From Actinomycetota bacterium (GTDB taxonomy: Bacteria > Actinomycetota > Acidimicrobiia > Acidimicrobiales > JAJPHE01), in the NCBI GenBank assembly GCA_021325435.1, contig JAJPHE010000118.1, positions 1 through 64,000 of the forward strand: 64,000 nt of DNA, in the 5' to 3' direction. Within the stretch, counting starts at the first letter, position 1; the number at the start of each line of letters is the position of its first letter. Shown here in pieces: positions 42,075 through 51,333 of the stretch. A model generated the notes under the pieces. The model was not told where the DNA came from. It made no database searches and saw nothing but the letters and a program-made list of their open reading frames with translations. A program made the translations under genes and the position numbers.

Positions 42075-42954
42075 CGAACCAGAAGGACCAGCCCCGGGTC
42101 TCCAGCCCCTGAATCTCCCGAGCGGTCAGCAAACCGTCGAGCGGCTGGCGCAGCTCGGGGCGGTTCGAGCAGTACCACGACGCCAGGACCGGCTTGATCC
42201 GGGCGGCGCCGCCGAGGATGTAGGCGGCCAGCAGGTACTGCTCGCTCAGGAAGTAGCCGGCCCAGTCCAGCGGGTAGTCGTCGGGCAGGAAGATGTCGTG
42301 GATTCCGACCAGCACCCCGGGACCGATCAAGGCCAGTGCGTCCAGGAAGAAGGTGACGACGTCGGAGTTCATGAACACCCGGTGGGAGTCGTCCACGAAG
42401 AGCATGTCGCCGGCCTCGAGGGCGCTGAACTGGGCGAGGTCAGTGCTCTCCAGCGGGCGGCGGATCAGGTGGTCGCAGAGGTGGTCCACGTCGGCCCGGG
42501 GGGCCGGGTCGACGGACACGATCTTCGTCGCCAGCTGACCGTCGCGGCGGGCCCGGGCCACGAACAGCGTCGAGTTGCCCGACCCCACCTCCAGGTACTG
42601 GCGGGGTCTCGTCGAGCGCACCAGCCCGTAAAGGACGGCGGCGTCGAACACGGGCAGGAACCCCTGATCCCACTGGGGCACCCCCGGCTCGCCCGAGGAC
42701 CGGGGGATGCGGAGTAGGTCGGGGACGGACTCCGCCACCGCGGCGATCGATCGTCGGTAGTCGTCGACATGCCCGGCGAGGTAGGAGTCGAGCCGCGGGT
42801 GGCTGGCCCGCCCGTGGCCCCAGCGAGGTCGGCTGGTCGCCGACGGCGGGCATTCGAGGGGGATGTACGAGGCGTACCTCCCTTCGAGGCGGTGGGCCAG
42901 GCCCACCAGTCCGCCGCCGGCGGCCCACCGCCACCGTGTCCGTCTCCTCACCAT
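42064..42954 (-). CDS. class I methyltransferase (Methyltransf_24-like)
   Basis: 296 aa. The centre has the SAM fold: YLEVGSGNSTLFVARA (motif I), TKIVSVDPAPRADVD, EAGDMLFVDDSHRVFMNSD and GPGVLVGIHDIFLPDDY. The 'VDDSH' and 'HDIF' motifs are typical of Methyltransf_24 proteins of exopolysaccharide clusters. N-terminal RYASYIPLECPPS and a helical region precede it. ATG at 42954. The product of the following gene is a glycosyltransferase, transcribed in the same direction with a 10 bp gap upstream, so they likely form a unit. Substrate unknown. Confidence 0.8.
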   Translation of the reverse strand: MVRRRTRWRWAAGGGLVGLAHRLEGRYASYIPLECPPSATSRPRWGHGRASHPRLDSYLAGHVDDYRRSIAAVAESVPDLLRIPRSSGEPGVPQWDQGFLPVFDAAVLYGLVRSTRPRQYLEVGSGNSTLFVARARRDGQLATKIVSVDPAPRADVDHLCDHLIRRPLESTDLAQFSALEAGDMLFVDDSHRVFMNSDVVTFFLDALALIGPGVLVGIHDIFLPDDYPLDWAGYFLSEQYLLAAYILGGAARIKPVLASWYCSNRPELRQPLDGLLTAREIQGLETRGWSFWFVTG

Positions 42955-42964
42955 CGGGACCTTT

Positions 42965-43894
42965 CTAGAGCAGGATCCTCCGTGCCCGCACGGAGCCTCG
43001 TAGCAGAGCGACCGAGGCCACCAGGTCGCCGAGGACCTGGCGGGGCATCCCCCGGGGCGGCCGGTTGCGGGCCAGCCACCACCAATAGGGCAGCGTGAGG
43101 AGCAGGGCGGCCCGTCGGCGGGGGGCCAGGACAAGGGACAGGACGAGTAGCTGGGCCAACGGGCTGTGGCGGCGCAGGAACCACGGGGGTCTGGCCATCC
43201 GCGGCCGTAGCTCTGGGATGAGGCGCACCAGGTCGGGGAACAGCCCGCGGCGCCACTCCGCTCTCACCAGGTCCCCCAACGACTGAGCGGAGACGTCGTG
43301 GCTGACGACGGCGTCGCTGTTGAACCGGCTCTCCCAACCGAGCCGCTTGACCCTCCAGGCCAGGTCCGTGTCCTCGCCGAACGGGCCGAACCGTCGGGTG
43401 AACGACTCGTCGAACCCGTCCACCTCCTGCAGCGCTGTGCGGCGGTAGGCGATGTTGCAGCTCTCGTACAGCCCGGTCTCCGTCTCCACCGAGATTGACC
43501 GTTCTCCCACGTCCAGCGCCCGGGCGGGTCGGGTACGCCCCTGCACCAGGCCGACCCGCGGATCGTCGAAGGGCGCTAGGAGCCGGCTGAGCCAGTCGGC
43601 GTCGGGGACGCAGTCGTCGTCGAGGAATGCGATCAGGTCGCCTTCGGTCGCCTTCCAGCCGGCGTTGCGGGCGCCGGCGGAGCCGACCCCGGAGGTGCGC
43701 ACCAGTCTGATCGGCAGCGTCTCGACCAGCTCGTCGGTCCCGTCGGTGGATCCGTCCGACACCACCACGATCTCGTCCGGAGGACGCGACTGCCCCCGCA
43801 GGCCGCCGAGGGCCTGACCCAGCAGGTGGCGACGATTCCGCGTCGGCACGACGACGGCCACCCGGCTCGTTATGGCACGGTCCGGATCGGCCAC
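42965..43894 (-). CDS. glycosyltransferase family 2
   Basis: 309 aa, inverting GT-A enzyme. RVAVVVPTRNRRHLLGQAL opens the nucleotide-binding fold; the metal-binding DDD is in LIAFLDDDCVPDADWL; acceptor-side ESCNIAYRRTALQEVDGFDE and GEDTDLAWRVKRLGWES (with the ED base) follow. A hydrophobic C-terminus (LLVLSLVLAPRRRAALLLTL) suggests membrane attachment. GTG at 43894 is used; there is no strong ribosome site. It is divergent from the GT4 gene at 43919. Similar in layout to the GT2 at 50362. Confidence 0.87.
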   Translation of the reverse strand: MADPDRAITSRVAVVVPTRNRRHLLGQALGGLRGQSRPPDEIVVVSDGSTDGTDELVETLPIRLVRTSGVGSAGARNAGWKATEGDLIAFLDDDCVPDADWLSRLLAPFDDPRVGLVQGRTRPARALDVGERSISVETETGLYESCNIAYRRTALQEVDGFDESFTRRFGPFGEDTDLAWRVKRLGWESRFNSDAVVSHDVSAQSLGDLVRAEWRRGLFPDLVRLIPELRPRMARPPWFLRRHSPLAQLLVLSLVLAPRRRAALLLTLPYWWWLARNRPPRGMPRQVLGDLVASVALLRGSVRARRILL

Positions 43895-43918
43895 CGGGCG
43901 ACAACGTACCGTGTGCCC

Positions 43919-45025
43919 GTGCCTCGTCTCGGCTTCGCGTGCCAGTGGGACGAGGACGCGCCCGCCACCTGGTCCCACATCCCGTGGAACTTCCGCGCCG
44001 CCCTCGTGGAGGCTGGGGAGCTGGTCGACGTCGGCGTCGAGCTGCCTGGCTGGCTGCGCTCCACTTTGCGGGTGACCCACGTCCGGCGGTGGCACGGGCG
44101 GTGGCGCTCGAGCTGGAACCAGTCGCGGGCCCTCGCCGAGCTGGACGCCCGCATCATCGAACGGCGGGCGGCGGCGGCCGGCGCCGACGCGGTCCTTCAG
44201 GTGCTGGACATGGCGGTGGTTCGCCGCCCGTATCTGGTGTTCATCGACTTGAGCATGGACCTGCTGCTCGATTACTGGGAGCACGGGGCGGCCCCGTATC
44301 TGCCCGAGGTGCCCCGGCGGGTCGTGCAGCAGTTCCGCGATCGTCAGAACCGCATCCTCGAGTCGGCGGCCGGCGTCCTGGCCATGAGCCACTGGCTGGC
44401 CCGTCACTTGCGCGACCACACCATCGACGGGGCCCGGGTTCACACCGTCCACCCTGGGGTCAACACGCCCCCTCCTACGGCGCCGCCGCGCCGGCGATGG
44501 GAGCGAGAGCGCAGGAAGCTTCTGTTCGTGGGGAAGGTGTTTCGGCCCAAAGGGGGGGACCTGGTGGTCGAGGCGGTCAAGCTCCTCCGGGCGCGCCACG
44601 TCGACGTCTCCGTCACCGTCGTTGGACCCCGCCAATGGCCCTACCCCGAGCCGCCTCCCCCCGGAGTGGACTTCCGCGGGCGCCTCCCTCTCGCGTCTGT
44701 CGGCCCCCTGTACGACGAGCATGACCTGTTCCTGATGCCGTCCCGCTTCGAGGCTCTCGGCATCGTCTTCGCCGAGGCCCTGGCACGCGGACTGCCGTGC
44801 GTTGCCCGCAACGCCTGCGCCATGCCCGAGCTGGTGGAGCCGGGACGCAACGGGGCGCTGGTTGACAGTGACGATCCCGAGGAGCTCGCCGACAAGATCG
44901 TCGATTGCCTGAACGACGAGTCGCTGTACCGGCGCACTTGGGACGAGGCCGCCAGCGCGGCGGCTTACTACTCGTGGGATCGGGCCGCCCGCCAGGTTTT
45001 CGAACTCGTCGACCGGCTGTCGTGA
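43919..45025 (+). CDS. glycosyltransferase family 4-type (paralogue of 57946-59064)
   Basis: 368 aa, retaining GT-B enzyme. C-terminal half has KLLFVGKVFRPKGGDLVVEA (donor domain) and SRFEALGIVFAEALARGLP with the E-x7-E donor motif. The N-terminal VPRLGFACQWDEDAPATWS and ADAVLQVLDMAVVRRPYLVF match RIGFACLWAQDRARTWS and ADAVLQMMDVAGVRSLPYFV of the 57946 gene; both end with YYSWDRAAR. GTG at 43919 gives the shared N-terminus. First gene of a tight four-gene unit (overlaps of 4, 1 and 4 bp). Confidence 0.87.
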   Translation: MPRLGFACQWDEDAPATWSHIPWNFRAALVEAGELVDVGVELPGWLRSTLRVTHVRRWHGRWRSSWNQSRALAELDARIIERRAAAAGADAVLQVLDMAVVRRPYLVFIDLSMDLLLDYWEHGAAPYLPEVPRRVVQQFRDRQNRILESAAGVLAMSHWLARHLRDHTIDGARVHTVHPGVNTPPPTAPPRRRWERERRKLLFVGKVFRPKGGDLVVEAVKLLRARHVDVSVTVVGPRQWPYPEPPPPGVDFRGRLPLASVGPLYDEHDLFLMPSRFEALGIVFAEALARGLPCVARNACAMPELVEPGRNGALVDSDDPEELADKIVDCLNDESLYRRTWDEAASAAAYYSWDRAARQVFELVDRLS

Positions 45026-46122
45026 CCGGCTCTTTGCGCGTCGCCCTGGTCTCCTCCGCCCGCTGGTCCAGCTTCCGGCTGAGCAAGCACTTCGTAGCCC
45101 TCGCTCTGGCCAACCTTGGACACGACGTGTTGTATGTGGAGCCTCCGGTGAGCCCCTTGTCCCTCGTCCGCCACCGGCAGCGTTGGGCGGATCTGCGCCA
45201 CCCCCGCGACGAGCAGGTGCAGGACCGGCTCTGGGTGTGGGGGCCTCGCGTCCTGCCCGGCCAGAACTCCGCCGCCGGCCAGCGGGCGAACGCAGTCTTC
45301 CTGGCCCGGGGGGTCAGATCGCGGCTGGGGCGGCCCGATGTCGTAATCGCCTTCTCCCTCGAGGCCCGCGGCGTGGTGGCGGCTCTGGACGAGCCGACCG
45401 TCTACCACTGCACCGACAGCCAGGAGGATCTGCCTGGCATTGCGGTCGAGGCGGCACAACGCCGAGAGAGGGAGCTGTGCCGTCTCTCCCAGGGGGTGGC
45501 GGCCTGCTCCCTGCCCCTCACCCAGCAGCTGGTGGGGCGTGGCGTCGAGGCGGCCTACATCCCCCACGGGTGTGACGCCGAGTTCGCCGGGGCCACAGCC
45601 CGCGCCGAGTTCCTCGCCGGGCCCCGGCCCTGGGTCGGCTTCATCGGCAGCGTCAATTTCAGGCTCGACGCCGACCTTCTGGCCCGGACCGCCGCCTCCC
45701 ACCCCGGCACGACATTTGTTGTCGGAGCCCGGTTTGGCGGGGCCCCCGAACCCGGCCTGCGCTCGGCCCTGGCCCATCCCCGCCTCGTGGCCCTGGGCCA
45801 GCAGCCTCCATCCAGCCTGCCCGGGCTCATGGCATCGCTCGACGTGGGTGTCGTTCCCTACCGAGAGATCCCGTTCAACCGGAAGTCCTTCCCGATCAAG
45901 ATCCCCCAGCATCTCGCCACCGGAGTCCCGGTCGTCTCCACCGCCAACGGCGCCACCGACGAGTTCGGCGGTCTCACCCACCTCGCCTCGGTGGGCGACT
46001 GGGAAGACGTGATGGAAAAGGCCCTGGCGCTGAACGGTTCCGGCGCCGCTGAACGACGTGAGGCCGGGGGCCGCCGGAGCTGGGAGCAGGTGGCCCAGGA
46101 GCTGCTGGGCCTGGTGACCTGA
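45022..46122 (+). CDS. glycosyltransferase (GT-B, TuaH-like)
   Basis: 366 aa, GTG start overlapping the previous stop (GTGA). N-terminal LRVALVSSARWSSFRLSKHF, YHCTDSQEDLPGIA and IPHGCDAEFA, then WVGFIGSVNFRLDADLL and the donor-site region VPYREIPFNRKSFPIKIPQH, LATGVPVVST. It lacks the classical E-x7-E and instead has the P-x-K-x-x-[EQ]-x-LA-x-G pattern seen in TuaH/WsaE-like enzymes. It probably adds a hexose or uronic acid to a growing chain (inference). Confidence 0.82.
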   Translation: MTGSLRVALVSSARWSSFRLSKHFVALALANLGHDVLYVEPPVSPLSLVRHRQRWADLRHPRDEQVQDRLWVWGPRVLPGQNSAAGQRANAVFLARGVRSRLGRPDVVIAFSLEARGVVAALDEPTVYHCTDSQEDLPGIAVEAAQRRERELCRLSQGVAACSLPLTQQLVGRGVEAAYIPHGCDAEFAGATARAEFLAGPRPWVGFIGSVNFRLDADLLARTAASHPGTTFVVGARFGGAPEPGLRSALAHPRLVALGQQPPSSLPGLMASLDVGVVPYREIPFNRKSFPIKIPQHLATGVPVVSTANGATDEFGGLTHLASVGDWEDVMEKALALNGSGAAERREAGGRRSWEQVAQELLGLVT

Positions 46123-47240
46123 TGAACTCGGTCCTGCTCATCCATCCGAACGCCGAGCGCTACGGCGCCGACCGGGCCCTGCTGGTATTGGCCGGCGTCC
46201 TACTCGACCGTCGCCTGCGCGTGGCGGTGGTGTTGGGGCAGGACGGTCCCCTCCGCTCTGACCTCGAGCAGATGGGAGTGACGGTCGCCCTGCGCGAGGT
46301 CGGAGCCCTCCGCCGGGTCGAGGGGATGGCCGGCGTCGCTCGCCTCCTGCGCCGACTGCCGAGAGTGGTCAGGGAGCTATCCCCCCTGGCCGGCGACTAC
46401 GACCTGGTCCACGTCAACAGCTCGGTGGTGGTGGGCGGGGTGCTGGCCGGGGCCGCCGCCCGCAAGCCAGTGGTCGTCCACGTGCGCGAGTCCTACGCCG
46501 GGCGCCGGTGGATGTGGTGGGCGTGGTGCCTGGTGCTTTCGGTCGTCGCCCGGCGGGTGGTGGCCGTGTCCGAGGCCATCCGGGCCGAGGCGCCCCCCTG
46601 GCTGCGCCGTCGGACTGTGGTGGTGGCCGACTGCCCGTCGCTTCCCGCCGAGCAGGCGGAGGGGGGCGAGGGGATTGTCTGCATCGGGCGGATCAACGAC
46701 TGGAAGGGACAGGACGTCCTGGTCCGGGCGCTGGCTGACTCGTCCCTCCGGGCCCTTCGGCCGGCGGTCACGTTCGTCGGCGACGTCTATCCGGGCGGCG
46801 AGGGATACCGCCGTCAGCTCCAGGAGCTGGTCGCCCAGCTGGGTCTGGAGGATCGGGTCACCTTCGCCGGATACACCGACGCTCCCGCCACCATCGCCCG
46901 CCGGGCCGGCATCGCCGTGTTCCCGTCCCGCCGGCCCGAGCCGTTCGGCTTCGCCCTCGTCGAGTGCATGGCAATGGGCCACGCCTGCATCGCCACCGGG
47001 GCAGGAGGACCGGCCGACATCGTTGACCACGGCGTCACCGGTCTGCTCGTGCCCCCCGACGACGCCGCCGCCCTCGCCCGCTCGATCGCCTGTCTCATCC
47101 GCGATCCGGCCCTCCGGGCCCGCATCGGCGCCGCCGCCCGCACTCACGTGCGAGAGCGTTACCGGCCTGACCGACACGGCGACGCCATCGCCGACGTCTA
47201 TCGGCAGGCCCTGCGCGCTGGGCGAAAGGGCGCCGCTTGA
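46122..47240 (+). CDS. glycosyltransferase family 4
   Basis: 372 aa. Starts with ATG sharing one base with the previous stop. N-domain: NSVLLIHPNAERYGADRALL, DLVHVNSSVVVGG, RKPVVVHVRESYAGR. C-domain: GIVCIGRINDWKGQDVLVRA, RVTFAGYTDAPATIAR, and RRPEPFGFALVECMAMGHAC with the E-x7-E motif. Length and motifs are standard for GT4. Third gene of the four-gene unit. Confidence 0.9.
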   Translation: MNSVLLIHPNAERYGADRALLVLAGVLLDRRLRVAVVLGQDGPLRSDLEQMGVTVALREVGALRRVEGMAGVARLLRRLPRVVRELSPLAGDYDLVHVNSSVVVGGVLAGAAARKPVVVHVRESYAGRRWMWWAWCLVLSVVARRVVAVSEAIRAEAPPWLRRRTVVVADCPSLPAEQAEGGEGIVCIGRINDWKGQDVLVRALADSSLRALRPAVTFVGDVYPGGEGYRRQLQELVAQLGLEDRVTFAGYTDAPATIARRAGIAVFPSRRPEPFGFALVECMAMGHACIATGAGGPADIVDHGVTGLLVPPDDAAALARSIACLIRDPALRARIGAAARTHVRERYRPDRHGDAIADVYRQALRAGRKGAA

Positions 47241-48337
47241 AGCAGACGGCCGTTCCCGTCACCGGCGGGGAGCTCGGCCCCGAGCCGGGCGGGTCGAGGG
47301 TCGACTGGGACCGCCGCTTCCTATACGAGTGCCTAATCAGGTGGGGCGGGGGGTCGGTCGTTCCCTCGACGGGGATGGCCGGGTGGCACGAGACGGCGGC
47401 CACCGCGACCCGGGGGGCTTCTCGCCTCCTCTCCCGGGCGCCGGCCGGCCGGTCGAGCCGCCTCAACCGCCGCCTGCGCGACGTCGCCCAGGTGAGGCGG
47501 GTGAGGGTGCCGCCCGGCACCCAGGTCCTCTACGGCAACATCACCTTCCCCCTCTCCCGACCCCGCCTACCGGTGGTGTGGAGCACCCAGGGCATCCTCG
47601 ACGACCGCCCTGGAATGTGGTTCCCGCGACGGTCCGCCGAGACCCACCGCCGGTTCATCGACGCGTCGGCGCTCACGCAGTGCTGGTCCAACAAGGGTCG
47701 GGCCGGGCTTCAGGAGTGGCTAGGCGAGGAGCACATGGCCAAGGTGGAGGTGGTGCCACCCCTCGTCTATGTCGACCTTCCCGCCCCGTGGTCCCGGACC
47801 GCCGGCGATATCACCGCCGTCTTCGTCGGAGCCTACGGCTGGCTCAAGAACCTGCCCGCCGCCCTGGAGGCCATGCGACATGTCGATCCCGGGCTGGCTC
47901 TCGAGGTGATCACGGCGGACCCCCCGCCCCCCGACCTGCCCAGCAACGTCCACTGGCTGGGACCGCGACCCCGCCCCGAAGTCCTGGCCCGACTCCGCTC
48001 GGCCGACGTCCACCTGTTCCCGAGCTCCACCGAGTCCTTCGGCATGGCGGGCATCGAGGCCATGGCGGCGGGCGTGGCCCAGATCGTGCACCGTGGGGGG
48101 GTGCCGGCGGAGTGTGCCGCTGGCACCGCTCTGGAGGTCGATGGCTCGGACCCAGAGCAGGTGGCGGCGGCCCTCATCCGGTTGGCCGGCGACGACGACC
48201 TTCGCTCCACCCTGGCGACCCGGGGTCACCGCCGCTGGGTGGACCACTTCAGCCCGGAGGCGGTCGGTCCCCGCCTCGCCGAGCTCATCGACCGGGCGGC
48301 GGATGCGGGCCGGTCAGACGGTCGCCGGATTCCGTAG
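47237..48337 (+). CDS. glycosyltransferase family 4-type
   Basis: 366 aa; TTG start in a TTGA overlap with the upstream stop. N-terminal part is unusual: DWDRRFLYECLIRWGGGSVV and VLYGNITFPLSRPRLPVVWS. The GT4 C-domain is clear: ITAVFVGAYGWLKNLPAALE, and FPSSTESFGMAGIEAMAAGV with E-x7-E. Its N-domain motif resembles the enzyme at 49192 (PVDWDVAFYASFLDN and LPWLWSTNGVIPE), so these two form a paralogous pair. Its 3' end overlaps the convergent GT2 gene by 24 bp. Confidence 0.85.
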   Translation: MKQTAVPVTGGELGPEPGGSRVDWDRRFLYECLIRWGGGSVVPSTGMAGWHETAATATRGASRLLSRAPAGRSSRLNRRLRDVAQVRRVRVPPGTQVLYGNITFPLSRPRLPVVWSTQGILDDRPGMWFPRRSAETHRRFIDASALTQCWSNKGRAGLQEWLGEEHMAKVEVVPPLVYVDLPAPWSRTAGDITAVFVGAYGWLKNLPAALEAMRHVDPGLALEVITADPPPPDLPSNVHWLGPRPRPEVLARLRSADVHLFPSSTESFGMAGIEAMAAGVAQIVHRGGVPAECAAGTALEVDGSDPEQVAAALIRLAGDDDLRSTLATRGHRRWVDHFSPEAVGPRLAELIDRAADAGRSDGRRIP

Positions 48338-49195
48338 CGCCCGCAGTCCCCGCCGTAGCGCCCTCCACTCCCGGCGGCGCTGGCCCGCCCGGCCCGGCCA
48401 GGGGGCCCACAGCACCACCCGCAGGGCGGCGCCCACCACGGTGGCGACCCGGTGGCTCACCAGGGCCCGCCGTCCCTCGTGGATGCGGACGAACAGCTCG
48501 GCCGACCTCATGAAGTGCTCAAAAACGAGGTCGCTGGCGCCGCCGGCGCTCCCGCCCACCCGGTGGACGGCTTTGGCCTCGTCCACCAGCCTGACGGTCC
48601 ACCCGGAGTCCCATGCCCGGCGGCACAGGTCGGTCTCCTCGCCGTAGAGCCAGTAGCGCCGGTCGAACCCGCCGAGCTGGTCCCACGCCACCCGTCGCAC
48701 CATGAAGGCGGCGCCCACGATGCTCTCCACCGTGCCGTCGGGGTGCCTCTCGACGGGCCGCCAGTGTGAGATCCCGATGGCGTGCCGCCAGCTTCGGCGC
48801 GCCGATGGGAAGGGCCACCACGATCGCTGCTCGCCTCCTCCCGGGTAGGAGAGGCGGGCCCCGGCGATGGCGAGGCGAGGCTCGGCGTCGAATGCGGACC
48901 GCAGGGCCGCTACCGCGCCGGGGCCAAGGATCGCATCCGGGTTGACCAACAGCAGGAACGGCTCGGTCAGGCGGGCCGCCCCCAGGTTGGCGGCCGCCCC
49001 GAACCCGAGGTTCTGACCGGTCGGCACGCAGCTGACTCCGGCCGCCTCAGCCACCGACAGCGTCTCGTCGACCGAGCCGTTGTCCACAATCAGCACCGAC
49101 GAGCAGGGCGGCAGGGAGCGCAGACAGCCGGCCAGGTCCTCGGCGGAGTTGAACGTGACTATCACCACGCCGACGTCGGCGCTGGCCCGGCTCAC
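48314..49195 (-). CDS. glycosyltransferase family 2 (rhamnosyltransferase-like)
   Basis: 293 aa. GT-A fold: VGVVIVTFNSAEDLAGCL, LIVDNGSVDETLSVAEA, GQNLGFGAAANLGAARL and FLLLVNPDAILGPGAV (the N-x-D form of the metal motif). The acceptor region is GAAFMVRRVAWDQLGGFDRR followed by YGEETDLCRRAWDSGW. These are typical of WbbL-like rhamnosyltransferases, though the sugar is not certain. GTG start overlaps the upstream stop by 4 bp (GTGA), so it is translated with the 49192 gene. Confidence 0.88.
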   Translation of the reverse strand: MSRASADVGVVIVTFNSAEDLAGCLRSLPPCSSVLIVDNGSVDETLSVAEAAGVSCVPTGQNLGFGAAANLGAARLTEPFLLLVNPDAILGPGAVAALRSAFDAEPRLAIAGARLSYPGGGEQRSWWPFPSARRSWRHAIGISHWRPVERHPDGTVESIVGAAFMVRRVAWDQLGGFDRRYWLYGEETDLCRRAWDSGWTVRLVDEAKAVHRVGGSAGGASDLVFEHFMRSAELFVRIHEGRRALVSHRVATVVGAALRVVLWAPWPGRAGQRRREWRALRRGLRALRNPATV

Positions 49196-50334
49196 CCGAA
49201 GGCCTCGCGGAACACCGGTTCCCAGGTGCGGAGGGCGACGTCCGGCGCGAAGTTGTCGAGGTAGCGCTGCCGTCCCCGGTCCGCCAGCTTCCGTCGGGTT
49301 TCCGGGTCGCCCAACACCCGTTCCACGGCGGGGACGAGGTCGTCGAGCTGGCCCGGCGCGACGAGGACCCCAGCGTCGCCGACCACCTCGGTGACGGTGC
49401 CGAGCGCCGACGCCACGATCGGCACCCCTGCCCGCATGGCCTCGAGGTAGGTGACCCCGTACGTCTCGTAGACGGCCGGCATCAGGAGGAGATCGGAACC
49501 GGCGAGGAGATCAGCCGCCCGGGAGGGAGGCAGGGGCCCGTGCCACAGTGTGCCCGGCGGGGGCTGGGGTGGGGGCGGGGGCCCGACCACGTGAAGGGTG
49601 AACCCTCCGAGTCTGCGGTGGGCTTCGAGAGCGAGGCCGAGCCCCTTGAGCCGGGCTAGCCCGGCGATGAACACCGCTGCGGGCTCGTCGGCCTCGGACC
49701 TCGCTGCTGTCGGGGCCGCGCTCAGGCCGAAGGGCGGAACGACGGTGCGCACCCGTTCGGCGGGGATGCCGGCCATCTCGACCAGGTGGTCGGCACCATA
49801 GTGGGTCCAGCAGGCGATCAGGCTGGCCCGGCGGCCGATGTCGTGGTGCAGACGCACGTGCTCGTCCCTGACGCGCTCCCGCTCGGGGCCGGAGCGCCAG
49901 TTCCAGATCTCGGGGATCACGCCGTTGGTGCTCCACAGCCATGGCAGCCGGGCCGCCGAAACCGGCATACGGAGATGGCTCAGAACCCCGCGCACTCCGC
50001 CGGACGGTGCCACCACGTCGATGGCCTGGGCCAGGCGTCCCTGGCGCCGCCACCAAGGAGGAGGCCCCGGGTCGGACTGGTCGGGCGCCGGAATCGGGGG
50101 GACGTCGTAGTCGGGGGCCGCCGGGGCTTCGCCGGCCAGCGCCCGCCGGGCCCGCTGCAGCCGGGCGCCCACTGGGCGCGAGCTCCACCGCCTTCCCCGG
50201 TCGAGCGGCTCGACGTCAAATCCGGCCAATCCGTTGTCGAGGAAGGACGCGTAGAACGCCACGTCCCAGTCAACCGGTCCGCGGCGGGCGAGCTCTACGT
50301 CGCGGCGCGTCGCGTTCACGACGACCCTCGTCAT
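49192..50334 (-). CDS. glycosyltransferase family 4
   Basis: 380 aa. ATG at 50334 gives MTRVVVNATRRDVELARRGP. The N-domain has WDVAFYASFLDNGLAGFDVE and RLPWLWSTNGVIPEIWNW; the C-domain has AAVFIAGLARLKGLGLALEA, PPPPGTLWHGPLP-type loop and MPAVYETYGVTYLEAMRAG with E-x7-E. Its N-domain is like that of the 47237 enzyme. It is the first gene of a two-gene unit with the GT2 at 48314. The upstream gap to the divergent GT2 at 50362 is about 27 bp, which must hold both promoters or none. Confidence 0.87.
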   Translation of the reverse strand: MTRVVVNATRRDVELARRGPVDWDVAFYASFLDNGLAGFDVEPLDRGRRWSSRPVGARLQRARRALAGEAPAAPDYDVPPIPAPDQSDPGPPPWWRRQGRLAQAIDVVAPSGGVRGVLSHLRMPVSAARLPWLWSTNGVIPEIWNWRSGPERERVRDEHVRLHHDIGRRASLIACWTHYGADHLVEMAGIPAERVRTVVPPFGLSAAPTAARSEADEPAAVFIAGLARLKGLGLALEAHRRLGGFTLHVVGPPPPPQPPPGTLWHGPLPPSRAADLLAGSDLLLMPAVYETYGVTYLEAMRAGVPIVASALGTVTEVVGDAGVLVAPGQLDDLVPAVERVLGDPETRRKLADRGRQRYLDNFAPDVALRTWEPVFREAFG

Positions 50335-50361
50335 TCTGTGAGTATCGCCTACCGTGGGGGA

Positions 50362-51333
50362 GTGTCGGGACCCGCTCCCACCGTCTCGGTGTGCATCCCA
50401 ACCTTCAACCGCCCTGCCCAACTGGCCAAGGCGCTGGCGGCCGTCTTGGCCCAGGACCCTCCCGCGGGGGGCTTCGAAGTGGTGGTCGCCGACGACGGCT
50501 CGCCGGACGAGGACGCCGTGGCCGAAGTCGTGCGGAAGTGCTCGGCTAACACGGGCACGCCGGTTCGACTGGTCAGGCTGCGACCGAACCGCGGCCCAGC
50601 GGCAGCCCGCAACGCGGCCTGGCGGGCCGCGGCGGCGACGTGGATCGCCTTCACCGACGACGACTGCGCCCCCGAACCGGGCTGGCTGCGCGGCCTGCTC
50701 GCCGTGGCCGACGCCGAACGGGTCGCGGCGGTGCAGGGAAGGACCATCCCCGACCCGGAGCTCGCCCACCTGCTGGGGAGACCCTTCGTCCGCTCTCTGA
50801 CCGTTGATAGCCCGTCGCGTTTCTACGCCACCTGCAACATGCTCTACCGCCGCCAGCTGCTCGACCGCCTCGGCGGTTTCGACGAATCGTTTCGGATGGC
50901 CCTGGGCGAGGACACCGACCTAGGCTGGCGGGCGGAAGCGGATGGGGAGCGAATCGCCTTCGCCCCCGAGGCGGTCGTCCGTCACGACGTCGTGGTCGGC
51001 ACGTGGAGATCCGAGCTGCGGTCACGGCGCCGGTGGGGGGACGTGGTCCGGGTGGTGCGGATGCACCCGGGCGTCCGCGGCATCATCTGGCGGCCCTACC
51101 TGCACCGTCCCTCGCACGTGGTGCCGCTGATCCTGTTGGGGCTCTTGCCGACATTGCTGCTACGCCCGCTCCGGGGGGTGTGGCCGACCGCCGTCGCTGC
51201 GGTGGTGGCCCGCGACTTGCTCAGAGACGGCGCCGGGCGTCCCACCGATAGGGTGATGGCCCGCCTGGTGGACAGCTACGAGACCCTGGTGGTGCTCAGG
51301 GCGAACCTACGGGAGCGCACGCTGCTCCTGTGA
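50362..51333 (+). CDS. glycosyltransferase family 2
   Basis: 323 aa. TVSVCIPTFNRPAQLAKALA, VVVADDGSPDEDAVAEVV, TWIAFTDDDCAPEPGWL (DDD metal site), FYATCNMLYRRQLLDRLGGF and GEDTDLGWRAEADGERIAF are a full GT2 set, close in order to the 42965 enzyme. Hydrophobic C-terminal segments (VVPLILLGLLPTLLLRPLRG) suggest membrane contact. GTG 50362 is used; GTG 50338 is an alternative. Its stop overlaps the flippase start (GTGA). Confidence 0.87.
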   Translation: MSGPAPTVSVCIPTFNRPAQLAKALAAVLAQDPPAGGFEVVVADDGSPDEDAVAEVVRKCSANTGTPVRLVRLRPNRGPAAARNAAWRAAAATWIAFTDDDCAPEPGWLRGLLAVADAERVAAVQGRTIPDPELAHLLGRPFVRSLTVDSPSRFYATCNMLYRRQLLDRLGGFDESFRMALGEDTDLGWRAEADGERIAFAPEAVVRHDVVVGTWRSELRSRRRWGDVVRVVRMHPGVRGIIWRPYLHRPSHVVPLILLGLLPTLLLRPLRGVWPTAVAAVVARDLLRDGAGRPTDRVMARLVDSYETLVVLRANLRERTLLL